Source: Bacteroidales bacterium (GTDB taxonomy: Bacteria; Bacteroidota; Bacteroidia; Bacteroidales; VadinHA17). Taken from it: 64,000 nt of DNA. The position numbers and the translations under genes are program-made. Below the pieces are notes generated by a model. The model saw nothing but the letters and a program-made list of their open reading frames with translations. It ran no database searches and was not told where the DNA came from. The stretch spans positions 1 to 64,000 of the forward strand of contig JAGNKY010000011.1 in NCBI GenBank assembly GCA_017999895.1, in the 5' to 3' direction. Of this stretch, positions 34,954-43,710 are shown in pieces. How positions within the stretch are numbered: the first letter of the stretch is position 1; each line of letters begins with the position of its first letter.

Positions 34954-37818
34954 TTATTTTTTGTTTATCATTTCCTCTTTCTTAGCTTTTGCTTCCTCGA
35001 GTAGTTTGATTGCTTGTTTATCGGCTTCCTGACGTAGGCGATCCCCTTCTTTTTCTGCTTCTTTAATAAGAGCATCTGCTGCTTTTTGGGCTGCGGCGCG
35101 TGCAACAGCACCCTTCGTTTCTGCAGCTTTAATCATATCGGCTGCTTTAGCTTCAGCTTCCTCTTTAAGCTTTATTGCTGCCTTATCTGCTTCATCTCTA
35201 AGCTGCCGGCCTTTCTCCTCCGCCTCCTTAATAAGCTTGTTGCCCATTTCTTCGGCTTCCTGGGAAAGTTTTTCCTTTCCTTTATCAACTGCATTATCAA
35301 TTGTCTGTTTTACAGTTTCTTTAGCAGTTTCTTTTATAGTACCTGTTTTACCTTCGGCACCGGAACCGAAATCAGGCGTCACTTCTGGTTTATCAACTGT
35401 TCCACGTATTCTTACATTTACTTTAATAACATCGGCAGGCTTGAAAACAACCCCAAAAGAGGATGCCTGTGCCGAAAGATTATTAATAAGATTATTCACC
35501 GAACTACCGAGTTCAGAGCTCGGAATTTCAGTCTTTACCAGGTAATTTAGTGTCTGATCGAGTCCATGATCCCCTGAAATATTCATTTTAATATTTCCCA
35601 TTTTAATATCGAATGGGCTAATATATACTCTTCCGTCCCTGATATTAAAGCTTATATTAAGGTCTTTAAAAGTATTTGAATACTTATCTCCCAGATTCAA
35701 TAGCTCTTTTAATTTATCGAATGCTGCTGCTTCAATTACCCTGACTTCTTTCGACTGAAGTTTGCCATACCCATTAATAGTCTGTATTACAGGCATCATG
35801 TTACTTCCAAGAAGGCTTTCATATTTCAACTGGATGCTTACTCTTCCTTCAAGACCTTTTGCCACCTGCGCTAATTTTTGCATAGCTACAAAAGTGTTGA
35901 ACGATTCTTTAATATCAACATTTTCAATTTCAAAATCAGCTTTTAAGGTTGGTTTCAGTGTATCACGAGTATCGTAATCGGCATTCATTCTTATCGAACC
36001 TCCAAGCATTTCCATGCCTGTTTCACGTAGTGATAATATACCGTCGCGAATTATAACATGACCTTTGAAATTTTTTGCGTCGATTTTATCATAAATCAGG
36101 TTATTAATTATTGCATTAAAATCAAAGTCTATATTTTTTGGGACAACAATTAAAGCAAGGGCTGTAGTATCTTCAACTACAGCCGTAGTATCGGCCGGTA
36201 ATGAACTTAGAATTGAAGAAATATCTATTTTTTTTGATGAAAGTGTAAGTTTCCCTTTTATAGTTTCATTCCGGAAGAGATATGGAAGGTAATTTTCAAT
36301 ATTCCCGTTTAAAAATAAATCGCTTGTTCCGGCAACAAGAATATCGACTTTTTCCATAGAGGTATATGCAGGAGAAAAGCGGAACATAGCTTCATTGATG
36401 TTAATCTGGGGGATTCCGGTCATTGATACAAACATTTTTTGGATTCCAAGAGTACCATTGGCTGTGAAGCTTTCGTATTGTTTTTTCTCAATCATGGAAA
36501 GTCGTCCACCTATATTCAATGCCGTTTCAATTAAACCTGAAAGTTTCAGGTCCTGGAGAGGCAAGGCTTTTGAAAGGGCATCAAGACTGATTTTTCCGTT
36601 AACTGTCCCCTTGAAATCAGGGTCGCTTATGGGTGTTTTCAGGAAAAAAGTCATATCGAACGGGTTACCTGCCAGTTCGAAGTGGAAATTATTAAGATTT
36701 ACGGTAGTCAGGTCAAGATTTTTACCGTTGACAAGTGCATCGATATTAATATTTATTGCACTTATTTTCTCAGGAAGAGCAGGATAACTTAGGACACCGT
36801 CATTTATTTTCAGATTCAGGCTTATATCCGGTAGTGTACTATCGGCGTCGGAGTATATACCTTTTGCGGAGCCTGAAAGAGCAAAACTGCCTGTTGCCCT
36901 AAGGTCCTCATAACCTGTCATATACACTGCCGGAATGAGGGAAAGAAGCGTCTTGAACGAAGTTCGATTTGTTGCAAAAGTAACATCTGTCAAAATATCC
37001 TTTCCTGGCATAGCAACTGTGCCGGCAAAATTCAGTTGAAAATCATTTATAGCAAAAGAATTTTCTTTAAATGTAAATTTCATGCTATCGAGATTGGCAA
37101 GTAAATTAATCTTTGTATCAATAACAGCTTTGTTCAGGTATTTCACCCCGTCCAGATTCAGAGTTGTTTCAGCTATATGCAGGGACATTTTGATGTCAGT
37201 CTCGCTTAAGCTCATGTTACCTGTAAGAATGTAATTCAAATCGTTCAGAATAGCAGCTAATTTCAGGTTTTCATCAGTGTATTTTATATTACTGTTTCTT
37301 ATTTCAAGCTTCCTTAACAGGATTTTTATATTACTTGTTCCAGCTTCTTCCTGTGGTTGTGCCTGTGGCTGCGGTTTAGGGGTTTCAACTATTTCTGTTG
37401 TATCTGCAGAAGGTTTTATTATATTCCAATTGACGCTCCCATCTTTTAAAGATATTGCATTTACAATTGCTTTATCGAGAACAACCGATTTGATTTCGTA
37501 TCCTGATTTACTAAAAAGACTTGGAAGATTGAATACAAGTCGCAATGAGCTGAATCCGGCAAGAGTATCACCTTCGAACTTATCAATTCCGGAAACATAT
37601 ACATCTTTAAGCGAAAAAGTAAGGTTTGGGAAATTGCTAAAGAATCCGAGACTGTAATCGGCAAATGCTACTTTCGCATTAATCGACTCATTTATAATGG
37701 ATTCCACTCCTGTTTTAATTTTATCCTTAAAAAGCACAGGTATTGTAAAAAGAAGAATAAGAATGAGGAGAATCAGTCCTGAAACAATTTTAAGCAGAAG
37801 TTTTGCCGTCTTTTTCAT
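34954..37818 (-). CDS. AsmA-family envelope protein with coiled-coil tail
   Basis: A 954-residue protein: membrane helix at residues ~8-28, AsmA-type N-terminus with DYSLGFFSNFPNLTFSLKDV, long beta repeats (~60-800), then a charged helical tail (~815-954). AsmA proteins are thought to help move lipids between the inner and outer membranes. The tail has two copies of a ~31-residue block (862-892 and 917-947, 22 of 31 residues identical) rich in KEAE and ADKxAIKL. Most family members stop near the end of the beta region, so this tail is an extension. It converges on rplS. Partner proteins are not known. Confidence 0.85.
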   Translation of the reverse strand: MKKTAKLLLKIVSGLILLILILLFTIPVLFKDKIKTGVESIINESINAKVAFADYSLGFFSNFPNLTFSLKDVYVSGIDKFEGDTLAGFSSLRLVFNLPSLFSKSGYEIKSVVLDKAIVNAISLKDGSVNWNIIKPSADTTEIVETPKPQPQAQPQEEAGTSNIKILLRKLEIRNSNIKYTDENLKLAAILNDLNYILTGNMSLSETDIKMSLHIAETTLNLDGVKYLNKAVIDTKINLLANLDSMKFTFKENSFAINDFQLNFAGTVAMPGKDILTDVTFATNRTSFKTLLSLIPAVYMTGYEDLRATGSFALSGSAKGIYSDADSTLPDISLNLKINDGVLSYPALPEKISAININIDALVNGKNLDLTTVNLNNFHFELAGNPFDMTFFLKTPISDPDFKGTVNGKISLDALSKALPLQDLKLSGLIETALNIGGRLSMIEKKQYESFTANGTLGIQKMFVSMTGIPQININEAMFRFSPAYTSMEKVDILVAGTSDLFLNGNIENYLPYLFRNETIKGKLTLSSKKIDISSILSSLPADTTAVVEDTTALALIVVPKNIDFDFNAIINNLIYDKIDAKNFKGHVIIRDGILSLRETGMEMLGGSIRMNADYDTRDTLKPTLKADFEIENVDIKESFNTFVAMQKLAQVAKGLEGRVSIQLKYESLLGSNMMPVIQTINGYGKLQSKEVRVIEAAAFDKLKELLNLGDKYSNTFKDLNISFNIRDGRVYISPFDIKMGNIKMNISGDHGLDQTLNYLVKTEIPSSELGSSVNNLINNLSAQASSFGVVFKPADVIKVNVRIRGTVDKPEVTPDFGSGAEGKTGTIKETAKETVKQTIDNAVDKGKEKLSQEAEEMGNKLIKEAEEKGRQLRDEADKAAIKLKEEAEAKAADMIKAAETKGAVARAAAQKAADALIKEAEKEGDRLRQEADKQAIKLLEEAKAKKEEMINKK

Positions 37819-37921
37819 GGAAATTACTTTAAAAAGTTTATAATTAAAATCTTATATCTTAAAATAATTGGCCTTATTTCACTACTAAAATAAGCCAATA
37901 TTAACAAAAATAAAAATTTGT

Positions 37922-37929
37922 TATATTTG
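37922..37929 (+). promoter_or_regulatory. Possible -7 element of the tRNA-Arg gene
   Basis: TATATTTG, a full TAnnTTTG match, ends 17 bp before the first tRNA base. No clear -33 TTTG at 19-21 bp is seen. Confidence 0.5.
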
Positions 37930-37946
37930 CTTTCCTAAAATAAAAT

Positions 37947-38020
37947 GGTCCCGTAGCTTAATTGAATAGAGCATCTGACTACGGATCAGAAGGTTGGGGG
38001 TTTGAGTCCCTCCGGGATCA
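37947..38020 (+). tRNA. tRNA-Arg (anticodon ACG)
   Basis: A complete cloverleaf: acceptor stem GGTCCCG with CGGGATC (one G-T pair), D arm TAGCTTAATTGAATAGAGCA, anticodon stem TCTGA/TCAGA closing the loop CTACGGA (anticodon ACG, read CGU, with inosine editing expected), variable loop, T arm GGGGG/CCCTC. The discriminator is A. The CCA end is not encoded. A TAnnTTTG box lies upstream and a bidirectional hairpin terminator downstream. Confidence 0.97.
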
Positions 38021-38023
38021 CGG

Positions 38024-38047
38024 AAAAGCAGCCATCTGGCTGCTTTT
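38024..38047. terminator. Bidirectional terminator between tRNA-Arg and an MFS gene
   Basis: AAAAGCAGCC-ATCT-GGCTGCTTTT is a perfect 10-bp stem with a 4-base loop. The T-rich end serves the tRNA on the plus strand. Its complement gives a T run after the stem for the transporter gene that ends at 38084 on the minus strand. Confidence 0.85.
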
Positions 38048-38083
38048 AAAGTATATAGGATAAAGAAAATGTAATGGATAAAA

Positions 38084-39301
38084 TTAGCCAATTTCTTTCT
38101 GTTCTTTCTTTTGTTTCGGTAAGAATGATACGCAAAGAGCGCCGGCAAGGGCAATACATATCAATACCATAAATCCAAGGGAGTAGCTTCTGGTAGCTTC
38201 GTTATAAAGTGCGCCAACCATCATCGGTGCAAGAGATTCGGCTATGCCGTCGGCAACAAGCACAATACCCATTACCCTGCCAAGGACTTTTACTCCAAAT
38301 AAATCTCCGGCCATAAGAGGAATAATCATATAATCTCCGCCCAGACCGATTCCAAAAATAACGGCAAACAAGTATATTCTTCCTGTAAATTCCGGCAGTA
38401 ATAGCAGAGGTATTGCACAAGACACTATCATGTAAACCAGAATCATAACATACTTTCTGGGAAATATATCAGCAAGCCATCCAATAAGTAATCTTCCTGC
38501 AATACTTGAGAGAAGCACAAGAGAAACAACATTGGCAGCCTGTTCCTGAGTAAACTGCAGGTCGCGCAGGTACAGTTTTAGATGCTGGTTTGTTCCTCCA
38601 ACTGCTGCTATCGAGCACATACTTCCTATCGCAAGTAGATAGAAATAAGGATTATTCAATATTTGTTTCATCGGGACGTCTGCTTGTTCCTTTTTTTTCT
38701 CAACAGCCGGTTCCTTTTTTTCTTTAATAAAAAAAGCAAATGGAAAAGCCATAAGTATAATAAGTACGCCAAGTGTCACAAGGGCAAAGTGCCATCCAAT
38801 GTTTTTAATTAACAATGCCGAAAGCTGGGGCACAATAACTCCTCCTGTTCCAATACCTATATATGCAATACCCATTGCCTTGCCTCTGTTTTTACCAAAC
38901 CATTTGGATATGAGAACCTGGCATGGAAGAGGCCCACCGAAAATATATCCAAGTGCGTTAAGGAAATAGAAAAAATAAAACATCCATAATGAATTCATCA
39001 TGCCAAGGCCTATCAGAGCAGTTCCAGCCATGAGTATTCCTGCAAGCATCACTCTGCGAGGTCCGTATCTGTCAATTATCCATCCGGCAATAAATCCAAA
39101 AAGCGGAGCAACAAGCAATTTGCTTATTGCATTTCCTGACGTGACAGTAACTCTCGACCATCCAAATTCATTTATCCATAAATCATAGAAAAACGGCAGT
39201 CCGTATAGAGCAAATCCCACAATAGCCATCATTGCAAGAAATGCTGTTAGAACAATGTATGGCTGTGAACTTATCCCGGAAGAATCTTTGAATTTAGCCA
39301 T
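38084..39301 (-). CDS. MFS transporter (OFA/monocarboxylate-type)
   Basis: A 405-residue, 12-helix major facilitator. It has GLPFFYDLWINEFGWSR after the first helix and a loop-2/3 signature region RYGPRRVMLAG (D/R-Y-G-x-R). A second-half repeat is DIFPRKYVM. The sequence is nearest to monocarboxylate or oxalate/formate-type carriers (OFA). It probably carries an organic anion. It stands alone; the substrate is unknown. Confidence 0.8.
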   Translation of the reverse strand: MAKFKDSSGISSQPYIVLTAFLAMMAIVGFALYGLPFFYDLWINEFGWSRVTVTSGNAISKLLVAPLFGFIAGWIIDRYGPRRVMLAGILMAGTALIGLGMMNSLWMFYFFYFLNALGYIFGGPLPCQVLISKWFGKNRGKAMGIAYIGIGTGGVIVPQLSALLIKNIGWHFALVTLGVLIILMAFPFAFFIKEKKEPAVEKKKEQADVPMKQILNNPYFYLLAIGSMCSIAAVGGTNQHLKLYLRDLQFTQEQAANVVSLVLLSSIAGRLLIGWLADIFPRKYVMILVYMIVSCAIPLLLLPEFTGRIYLFAVIFGIGLGGDYMIIPLMAGDLFGVKVLGRVMGIVLVADGIAESLAPMMVGALYNEATRSYSLGFMVLICIALAGALCVSFLPKQKKEQKEIG

Positions 39302-39428
39302 ATAATTTTTTAATAATAAGTTGTAATAAAATAAATTATTATCGTTGTATACTCACAAAAATATAAATCTTTGTAAACAAAACAGGTTTACTGGAAAATC
39401 TTTCCACAGTATAAAATTTGTTTTTTGA

Positions 39429-39436
39429 TAATTTTG
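39429..39436 (+). promoter_or_regulatory. Possible -7 element of the KdsD-like gene
   Basis: TAATTTTG matches TAnnTTTG and ends 22 bp before the ATG at 39459. No -33 partner at the right distance was found. Confidence 0.4.
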
Positions 39437-39458
39437 AAACTCAAATGAATAAAAAAAA

Positions 39459-40070
39459 ATGGAAGAGAAAATAAAAGAGATTTTTAAAGCTGAAGCTTCA
39501 GCTATTCTGAATATACCCGTAAATGATTCGTACGAAAAAGCGATTGATCTGATACATAAGCATGTACATATTAAAAAGGGTAAGCTGGTCACAAGTGGAA
39601 TGGGAAAGGCTGGTCAGATAGCTCATGATATAGCCACAACATTTAGTTCGACAGGGACTCCGGCGGTTTTTCTACATCCAAGCGAAGCTCAGCATGGCGA
39701 CCTGGGGGTTTTACAGGAGAATGATATATTGCTGGCAATTTCAAATTCAGGTAAAACAAGGGAAATAATTGAACTTGCAGATCTTAAAGACAATTTATAT
39801 CCTGCAATTCCTATTGTTGTAATTACGGGTCACCCCGACAGTCCTCTTGCCCATAAAGCTGATTGTGTAATTTATACCGGAAATCCTGAAGAAGTTTGCA
39901 TATTAGGTCTGACGCCAACGAGTTCAACAACTGTAATGACAGTTATTGGAGATGCACTTGTAGTACTGATGATGGAAAAAATTGGTTTCACTGCTGAGGA
40001 ATATGCCAAAAGACATCATGGAGGCTATCTTGGCGCAAAGTCAAGAGAACTATCAATGAAAAAAAAATAA
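39459..40070 (+). CDS. KdsD-type arabinose-5-phosphate isomerase, CBS-less
   Basis: A 203-residue SIS-domain protein. It has TSGMGKAGQIA, HPSEAQHGDLG, LAISNSGKTREI, a glutamate segment GNPEEVC and KRHHGG at the end. In KdsD the residues Lys, Glu, Glu and His at these positions are catalytic. E. coli KdsD (328 residues) has two CBS domains after the SIS fold that are absent here; Bacteroidota A5P isomerases of this short form are known. It converts ribulose-5-phosphate to arabinose-5-phosphate for Kdo. Confidence 0.85.
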   Translation: MEEKIKEIFKAEASAILNIPVNDSYEKAIDLIHKHVHIKKGKLVTSGMGKAGQIAHDIATTFSSTGTPAVFLHPSEAQHGDLGVLQENDILLAISNSGKTREIIELADLKDNLYPAIPIVVITGHPDSPLAHKADCVIYTGNPEEVCILGLTPTSSTTVMTVIGDALVVLMMEKIGFTAEEYAKRHHGGYLGAKSRELSMKKK

Positions 40071-40101
40071 AAAATCTTAAATTATTTAAAGCAAAATTTA
40101 T

Positions 40102-40926
40102 TCAGTTTATTAATTCGAGCACTCCGTCAAGAATATAGGTTGGCATATAAGGAAATTGGTCGGCCATTACACGGTCGGTAATTCCTGAAAGTACAAGTAA
40201 AGTATCTATTTCCGATTCTATTCCTGCGATGATATCAGTATCCATTCTGTCGCCGATAATTATTGTGTCTTCATGGTTTTGCCCGAGCTTTTTAAGAGCT
40301 ATCCTCATCATTAGCGGATTCGGTTTTCCGACATAGTATGCAGATCTTCCTGTTGCCAGCTCGACCGGTGCCAAAAGGGACCTGCAGGCAGGTACGATAC
40401 CGTCTTCGGCAGGACCTGTTACATCAGGATTTGTACCTATGAGTTTTGCCCCTTTAAGGACAAGATTTACAGCCTGTTCGATCTTTTCATAATTGTAACT
40501 TCGGGTCTCCCCTATTACAACATAATCGGGATTGACATTGTTCATCGAGTAACCGGCATTATACATAGCATTTATCAGTCCTGTTTCACCAATAATGAAA
40601 GCCGAACCACCAGGTTTCTGTCCGGAAAGAAAATTGGCAGTAGCAAGTGCACTCGTATAGAACACACTCTCGTCAACGTCGATGCCAAGCCGCTGCATCT
40701 TCTCTTTAAGCTCTTTAGGCGTTCTTTCACTTGAATTAGTAAGAAACAGATACTTTTTCCCTTCTCTTTTAAGCCATGCAACGAATTCAGGCACACCTGG
40801 TAATAATTTATTGCCATGATATAACACCCCATCCATATCTGAAATAAAAGCCCGTTTCTTTTTAATCATTTCAATTATTTCTTTTTTATCCATTTTATCC
40901 ATTTTGATATTTTGTTTTTTATCCAT
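40102..40926 (-). CDS. HAD-IIA family phosphatase (NagD-like)
   Basis: A 274-residue protein from ATG 40926. The three in-frame M-D-K starts near the 5' end make the exact N-terminus uncertain (40926, 40902 or 40893). It has AFISDMDGVLYHGNKLLPG (motif I, both Asp), FLTNSSERTP (motif II), the cap with NPDVTGPAEDG, and IIIGDRMDTDIIAG (motif IV). This is the NagD/p-nitrophenylphosphatase class of HAD enzyme. It dephosphorylates sugar or nucleotide monophosphates. It is convergent with the KdsD-like gene. Confidence 0.85.
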   Translation of the reverse strand: MDKKQNIKMDKMDKKEIIEMIKKKRAFISDMDGVLYHGNKLLPGVPEFVAWLKREGKKYLFLTNSSERTPKELKEKMQRLGIDVDESVFYTSALATANFLSGQKPGGSAFIIGETGLINAMYNAGYSMNNVNPDYVVIGETRSYNYEKIEQAVNLVLKGAKLIGTNPDVTGPAEDGIVPACRSLLAPVELATGRSAYYVGKPNPLMMRIALKKLGQNHEDTIIIGDRMDTDIIAGIESEIDTLLVLSGITDRVMADQFPYMPTYILDGVLELIN

Positions 40927-41114
40927 ATTTAATATTTTGTTTTTATAATTAAATTTTCACAATATTTTTTAATTGTTTTGACCGAACTATTAACAATAAT
41001 TAAGAATTATTAAATCATCATTTTTTTATAACAATATAAATCTCACAAAAATAAACAAATAACCTGTAGTTTTATAAAAATGATTTGGATGAATTAATTT
41101 TCCCTCATTTTTCA

Positions 41115-41145
41115 TTTGTTGAAATAACAAAAAAGATTAGTTTTG
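41115..41145 (+). promoter_or_regulatory. Bacteroidota-type promoter for the sugar transporter/kinase unit
   Basis: TTTG at 41115-41118 and TAGTTTTG at 41138-41145 are 19 bp apart, a full consensus match. The ATG at 41168 is 22 bp further on, so the leader is short. Confidence 0.75.
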
Positions 41146-41167
41146 GGAAAACTCAAATTTTAAAAAA

Positions 41168-42511
41168 ATGACAAGCGAACCAACATCTTCGACGATAAGC
41201 CGTAAAGATTACATCTTTTCCATAACTGTAATCGGGCTTCTTTTTTTTATTTTCGGGTTTGTAACCTGGCTTAACAGCATACTTATAGTCTTTTTACGGA
41301 CAGCTTGCGAACTGAATGATTTCCAGGCATATTTTGTAGCCACAGCTTTTTACATTTCATATTTTGTAATGGCTCTACCTATGACACCTGTTCTGAAAAA
41401 GACAGGTTTCAAGAACGGAATGTCAGTTGGACTATGGATAATGGCTGCGGGATGTTTGTTTTTTATCCCTGCTGCCATTACACGTACATTCGGTTTATTT
41501 CTTACCGGCCTCTTTATTATGGGTACCGGACTTACACTTTTACAGACAGCATCAAATCCTTATATAACAATAATTGGTCCACGTGAAAGTGCGGCAAAAA
41601 GAATAAGTATAATGGGTATTGCCAACAAATTTGCCGGAGCTATTGCACCTATAATACTTGCAAGTATTATATTAAAAGATGCCGATGAACTCGAGATACA
41701 GCTTGCCCAGGCAACAGATGCGGTCACAAGAACAGGCATCCTTAATGAAATGGCCAGCAGGGTGATAGTACCTTATATTGTAATGGCAGCTGTTCTTTTA
41801 CTGTTAGGACTTGCAATCAAACTTGTACACATGCCTGAAGTTGATACTGAGGCTGAAGATGAATTTGTAGGTGAAGAAGGAGTCAGACCGAGCATCTGGA
41901 AATATCCGCATCTTATTCTTGGTGTTATCACGCTTTTCTTCTATGTTGGAGTTGAAGTCATTGCAGGCGATACAATCATTCGCTACGGTCAGTCGCTCGG
42001 AATAAATATGGAGTCGGCAAAATATTATACTTCCCTTACAATGACCGGGATGATAATCGGATATTTACTGGGAATTATTTTTATACCAAAATATATTTCC
42101 CAGTCAAATGCTCTAAAAATATGTGGCCTGCTTGGAATTGTGTTTTCTCTCGGAGCCATCTTTACTCCGGCTCATATAAAATTTGTAATGCCTTTTATAG
42201 ACATAACAACATTTAAACCATTACAACTTGTTATACCTGTAACTGTTCTTTTCGTTGCACTTCTGGGCCTTGCAAATTCGCTCGTATGGCCTGCTATATG
42301 GCCTTTAGCTCTTGCCGGCCTCGGTAAGTACACCAAAATTGCATCCGCAATGCTTATAATGGCAATAGCCGGAGGCGCTATTATCCCGCTCGTTTATGGC
42401 AAACTGGCTGTCACTTTCAACACTCAGACAGCTTACTGGATATGTGTTCCCTCATACCTGATAATAGCTTATTATGCATTCATCGGACATAAAATCGGAC
42501 TTAAATCCTGA
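41168..42511 (+). CDS. FucP-like sugar:proton symporter
   Basis: A 447-residue MFS protein of the FucP/glucose-galactose group. Its first helix pair is FIFGFVTWLNSILIVFLRTAC, then FYISYFVMALPMTPVLKKTG. Later it has GLTLLQTASNPYITIIGP, a signature of FucP/GluP/NanX-type members (L-Q-x-A-x-N-P-Y). It lies upstream of and overlaps a sugar kinase gene by 38 bp. Transport of an N-acetylhexosamine or hexose is likely given that partner, but the specific sugar is not provable here. Confidence 0.88.
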   Translation: MTSEPTSSTISRKDYIFSITVIGLLFFIFGFVTWLNSILIVFLRTACELNDFQAYFVATAFYISYFVMALPMTPVLKKTGFKNGMSVGLWIMAAGCLFFIPAAITRTFGLFLTGLFIMGTGLTLLQTASNPYITIIGPRESAAKRISIMGIANKFAGAIAPIILASIILKDADELEIQLAQATDAVTRTGILNEMASRVIVPYIVMAAVLLLLGLAIKLVHMPEVDTEAEDEFVGEEGVRPSIWKYPHLILGVITLFFYVGVEVIAGDTIIRYGQSLGINMESAKYYTSLTMTGMIIGYLLGIIFIPKYISQSNALKICGLLGIVFSLGAIFTPAHIKFVMPFIDITTFKPLQLVIPVTVLFVALLGLANSLVWPAIWPLALAGLGKYTKIASAMLIMAIAGGAIIPLVYGKLAVTFNTQTAYWICVPSYLIIAYYAFIGHKIGLKS

Positions 42512-43634
42512 CAACTTCCTGAAGAATATTTTAAGAAAATTCCGTGCCGAAGGAACTTTCCTCGAAGGAAAAGTATATGGAAACGGACATATCCACGATA
42601 CATTTCTTATAAAGACAGTTGAACCTGACACTGATGATTATATTCTTCAACGTATTAATAGTAATGTATTCAAAGACGTACCACGGATGCAAGAGAATAT
42701 TGAGCGTGTCACGGCTCATATGCGACAAAAAATTCAAGCTATTCCAGGTTCAGATGTTAAACGAGAAACTGTTACTTTGATTCATACAGTTGAAGGGAAA
42801 AGCTGGACTATTGATTCAGAAGGTAAATACTGGAGAGCTTTCCTGTTTATCCCAAGGAATATATCGTACGATATTGTTGACTCGCCTGATAAAGCATTCG
42901 AGGGAGGGAGAATTGTCGGCAAGTTTCAGGCAATGCTTTCGGATCTTCCAGAACCACCATTGCACGAGACCATCCCTGATTTTCATAATGCCGAAAAACG
43001 CCTCGAAACTTTTTTTATAAAGGTTTCAGAAGACCCTGCAGAAAGAGCGAAACTAATTACCAGTGAGCGCAAATTCGTCGAGGAAAGGGCCAAGAAAATG
43101 AAAACTATTCATAACCTTGGAAAAGAAGGGAAAATACCACTACGAATTACACATAACGATACGAAATTCAATAATATATTATTCGACGAACAAACCGGAA
43201 AGGCATTATGCATTATAGACCTCGACACCGTAATGCCTGGATATGTCCATTATGACTTTGGCGATGCAATAAGGACTGCGGCCAATACAGCGACAGAAGA
43301 TGAAAAGGAGCTATCAAAAGTAAATCTGGATATTAATCTTTTCAGGGCATATTCAGCGGGCTATCTGTCTGAAATAAAATATGTTCTCAATGAAACTGAA
43401 CTTGAATATCTTGCTTTTGCACCATTGGTTATAACTTTTATACAGGGAGTACGTTTCCTCACCGACTATATTGATGGTGATAAATACTATAAAATACATC
43501 ATAAAGAACATAATCTGCAACGAACAAGGGCTCAGTTTCAGCTGGTAAGAAGTATGGAGAGACAATACGACGAAATGAGAAAGATTATTAAGGAACTCGC
43601 CGGGAGAAAGGGAGATGGAGAGAGGATTTGGTGA
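42474..43634 (+). CDS. APH-fold sugar-1-kinase (NahK-like)
   Basis: A 386-residue aminoglycoside-phosphotransferase-fold kinase. It has GNGHIHDTFLI (nucleotide loop), RITHNDTKFNNILF (Brenner motif H-N-D-x-x-x-x-N) and CIIDLDTVMPG (metal aspartates). In this fold NahK enzymes phosphorylate GlcNAc or GalNAc at C1, and Bacteroidota often place them beside an MFS sugar carrier. The FucP-like gene overlaps its start by 38 bp. The last codons (RKGDGERIW) are read from a GGGAGATGGAGAGAGG repeat also found at 44354-44369. The protein would feed the nucleotidyltransferase at 33407-34306. Confidence 0.85.
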   Translation: MHSSDIKSDLNPDNFLKNILRKFRAEGTFLEGKVYGNGHIHDTFLIKTVEPDTDDYILQRINSNVFKDVPRMQENIERVTAHMRQKIQAIPGSDVKRETVTLIHTVEGKSWTIDSEGKYWRAFLFIPRNISYDIVDSPDKAFEGGRIVGKFQAMLSDLPEPPLHETIPDFHNAEKRLETFFIKVSEDPAERAKLITSERKFVEERAKKMKTIHNLGKEGKIPLRITHNDTKFNNILFDEQTGKALCIIDLDTVMPGYVHYDFGDAIRTAANTATEDEKELSKVNLDINLFRAYSAGYLSEIKYVLNETELEYLAFAPLVITFIQGVRFLTDYIDGDKYYKIHHKEHNLQRTRAQFQLVRSMERQYDEMRKIIKELAGRKGDGERIW

Positions 43635-43706
43635 TTGACTGATTGACTGATTGGGTGATTGACTGATTGACTGATTGGGGGATTGACTGATTGACTGATT
43701 GACTGA
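43633..43706. repeat. Tandem GATTGACT repeat
   Basis: About nine 8-bp units of GATTGACT, two replaced by GATTGGGT or GATTGGGG, run to 4 bp before the start codon at 43711. This is a slippage-prone array with no spacers and no palindromes, so it is not a CRISPR. It lies between two genes on the same strand and may vary in copy number. Confidence 0.85.
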
Positions 43707-43710
43707 AAAG

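Noticed and set aside
35086..35550. 154-residue plus-strand frame
   Set aside because: Antisense to the coiled-coil tail of the AsmA-like gene; repeated Cys/Phe content is a product of the Lys/Glu-rich codons on the other strand.
37921..38154. 77-residue minus-strand frame over the tRNA
   Set aside because: It crosses the tRNA-Arg gene and its terminator, which explain the sequence; no codon-like pattern.
43633..43706. CRISPR-like array
   Set aside because: Units are 8 bp without spacers and no cas gene is near; it is a simple tandem repeat.
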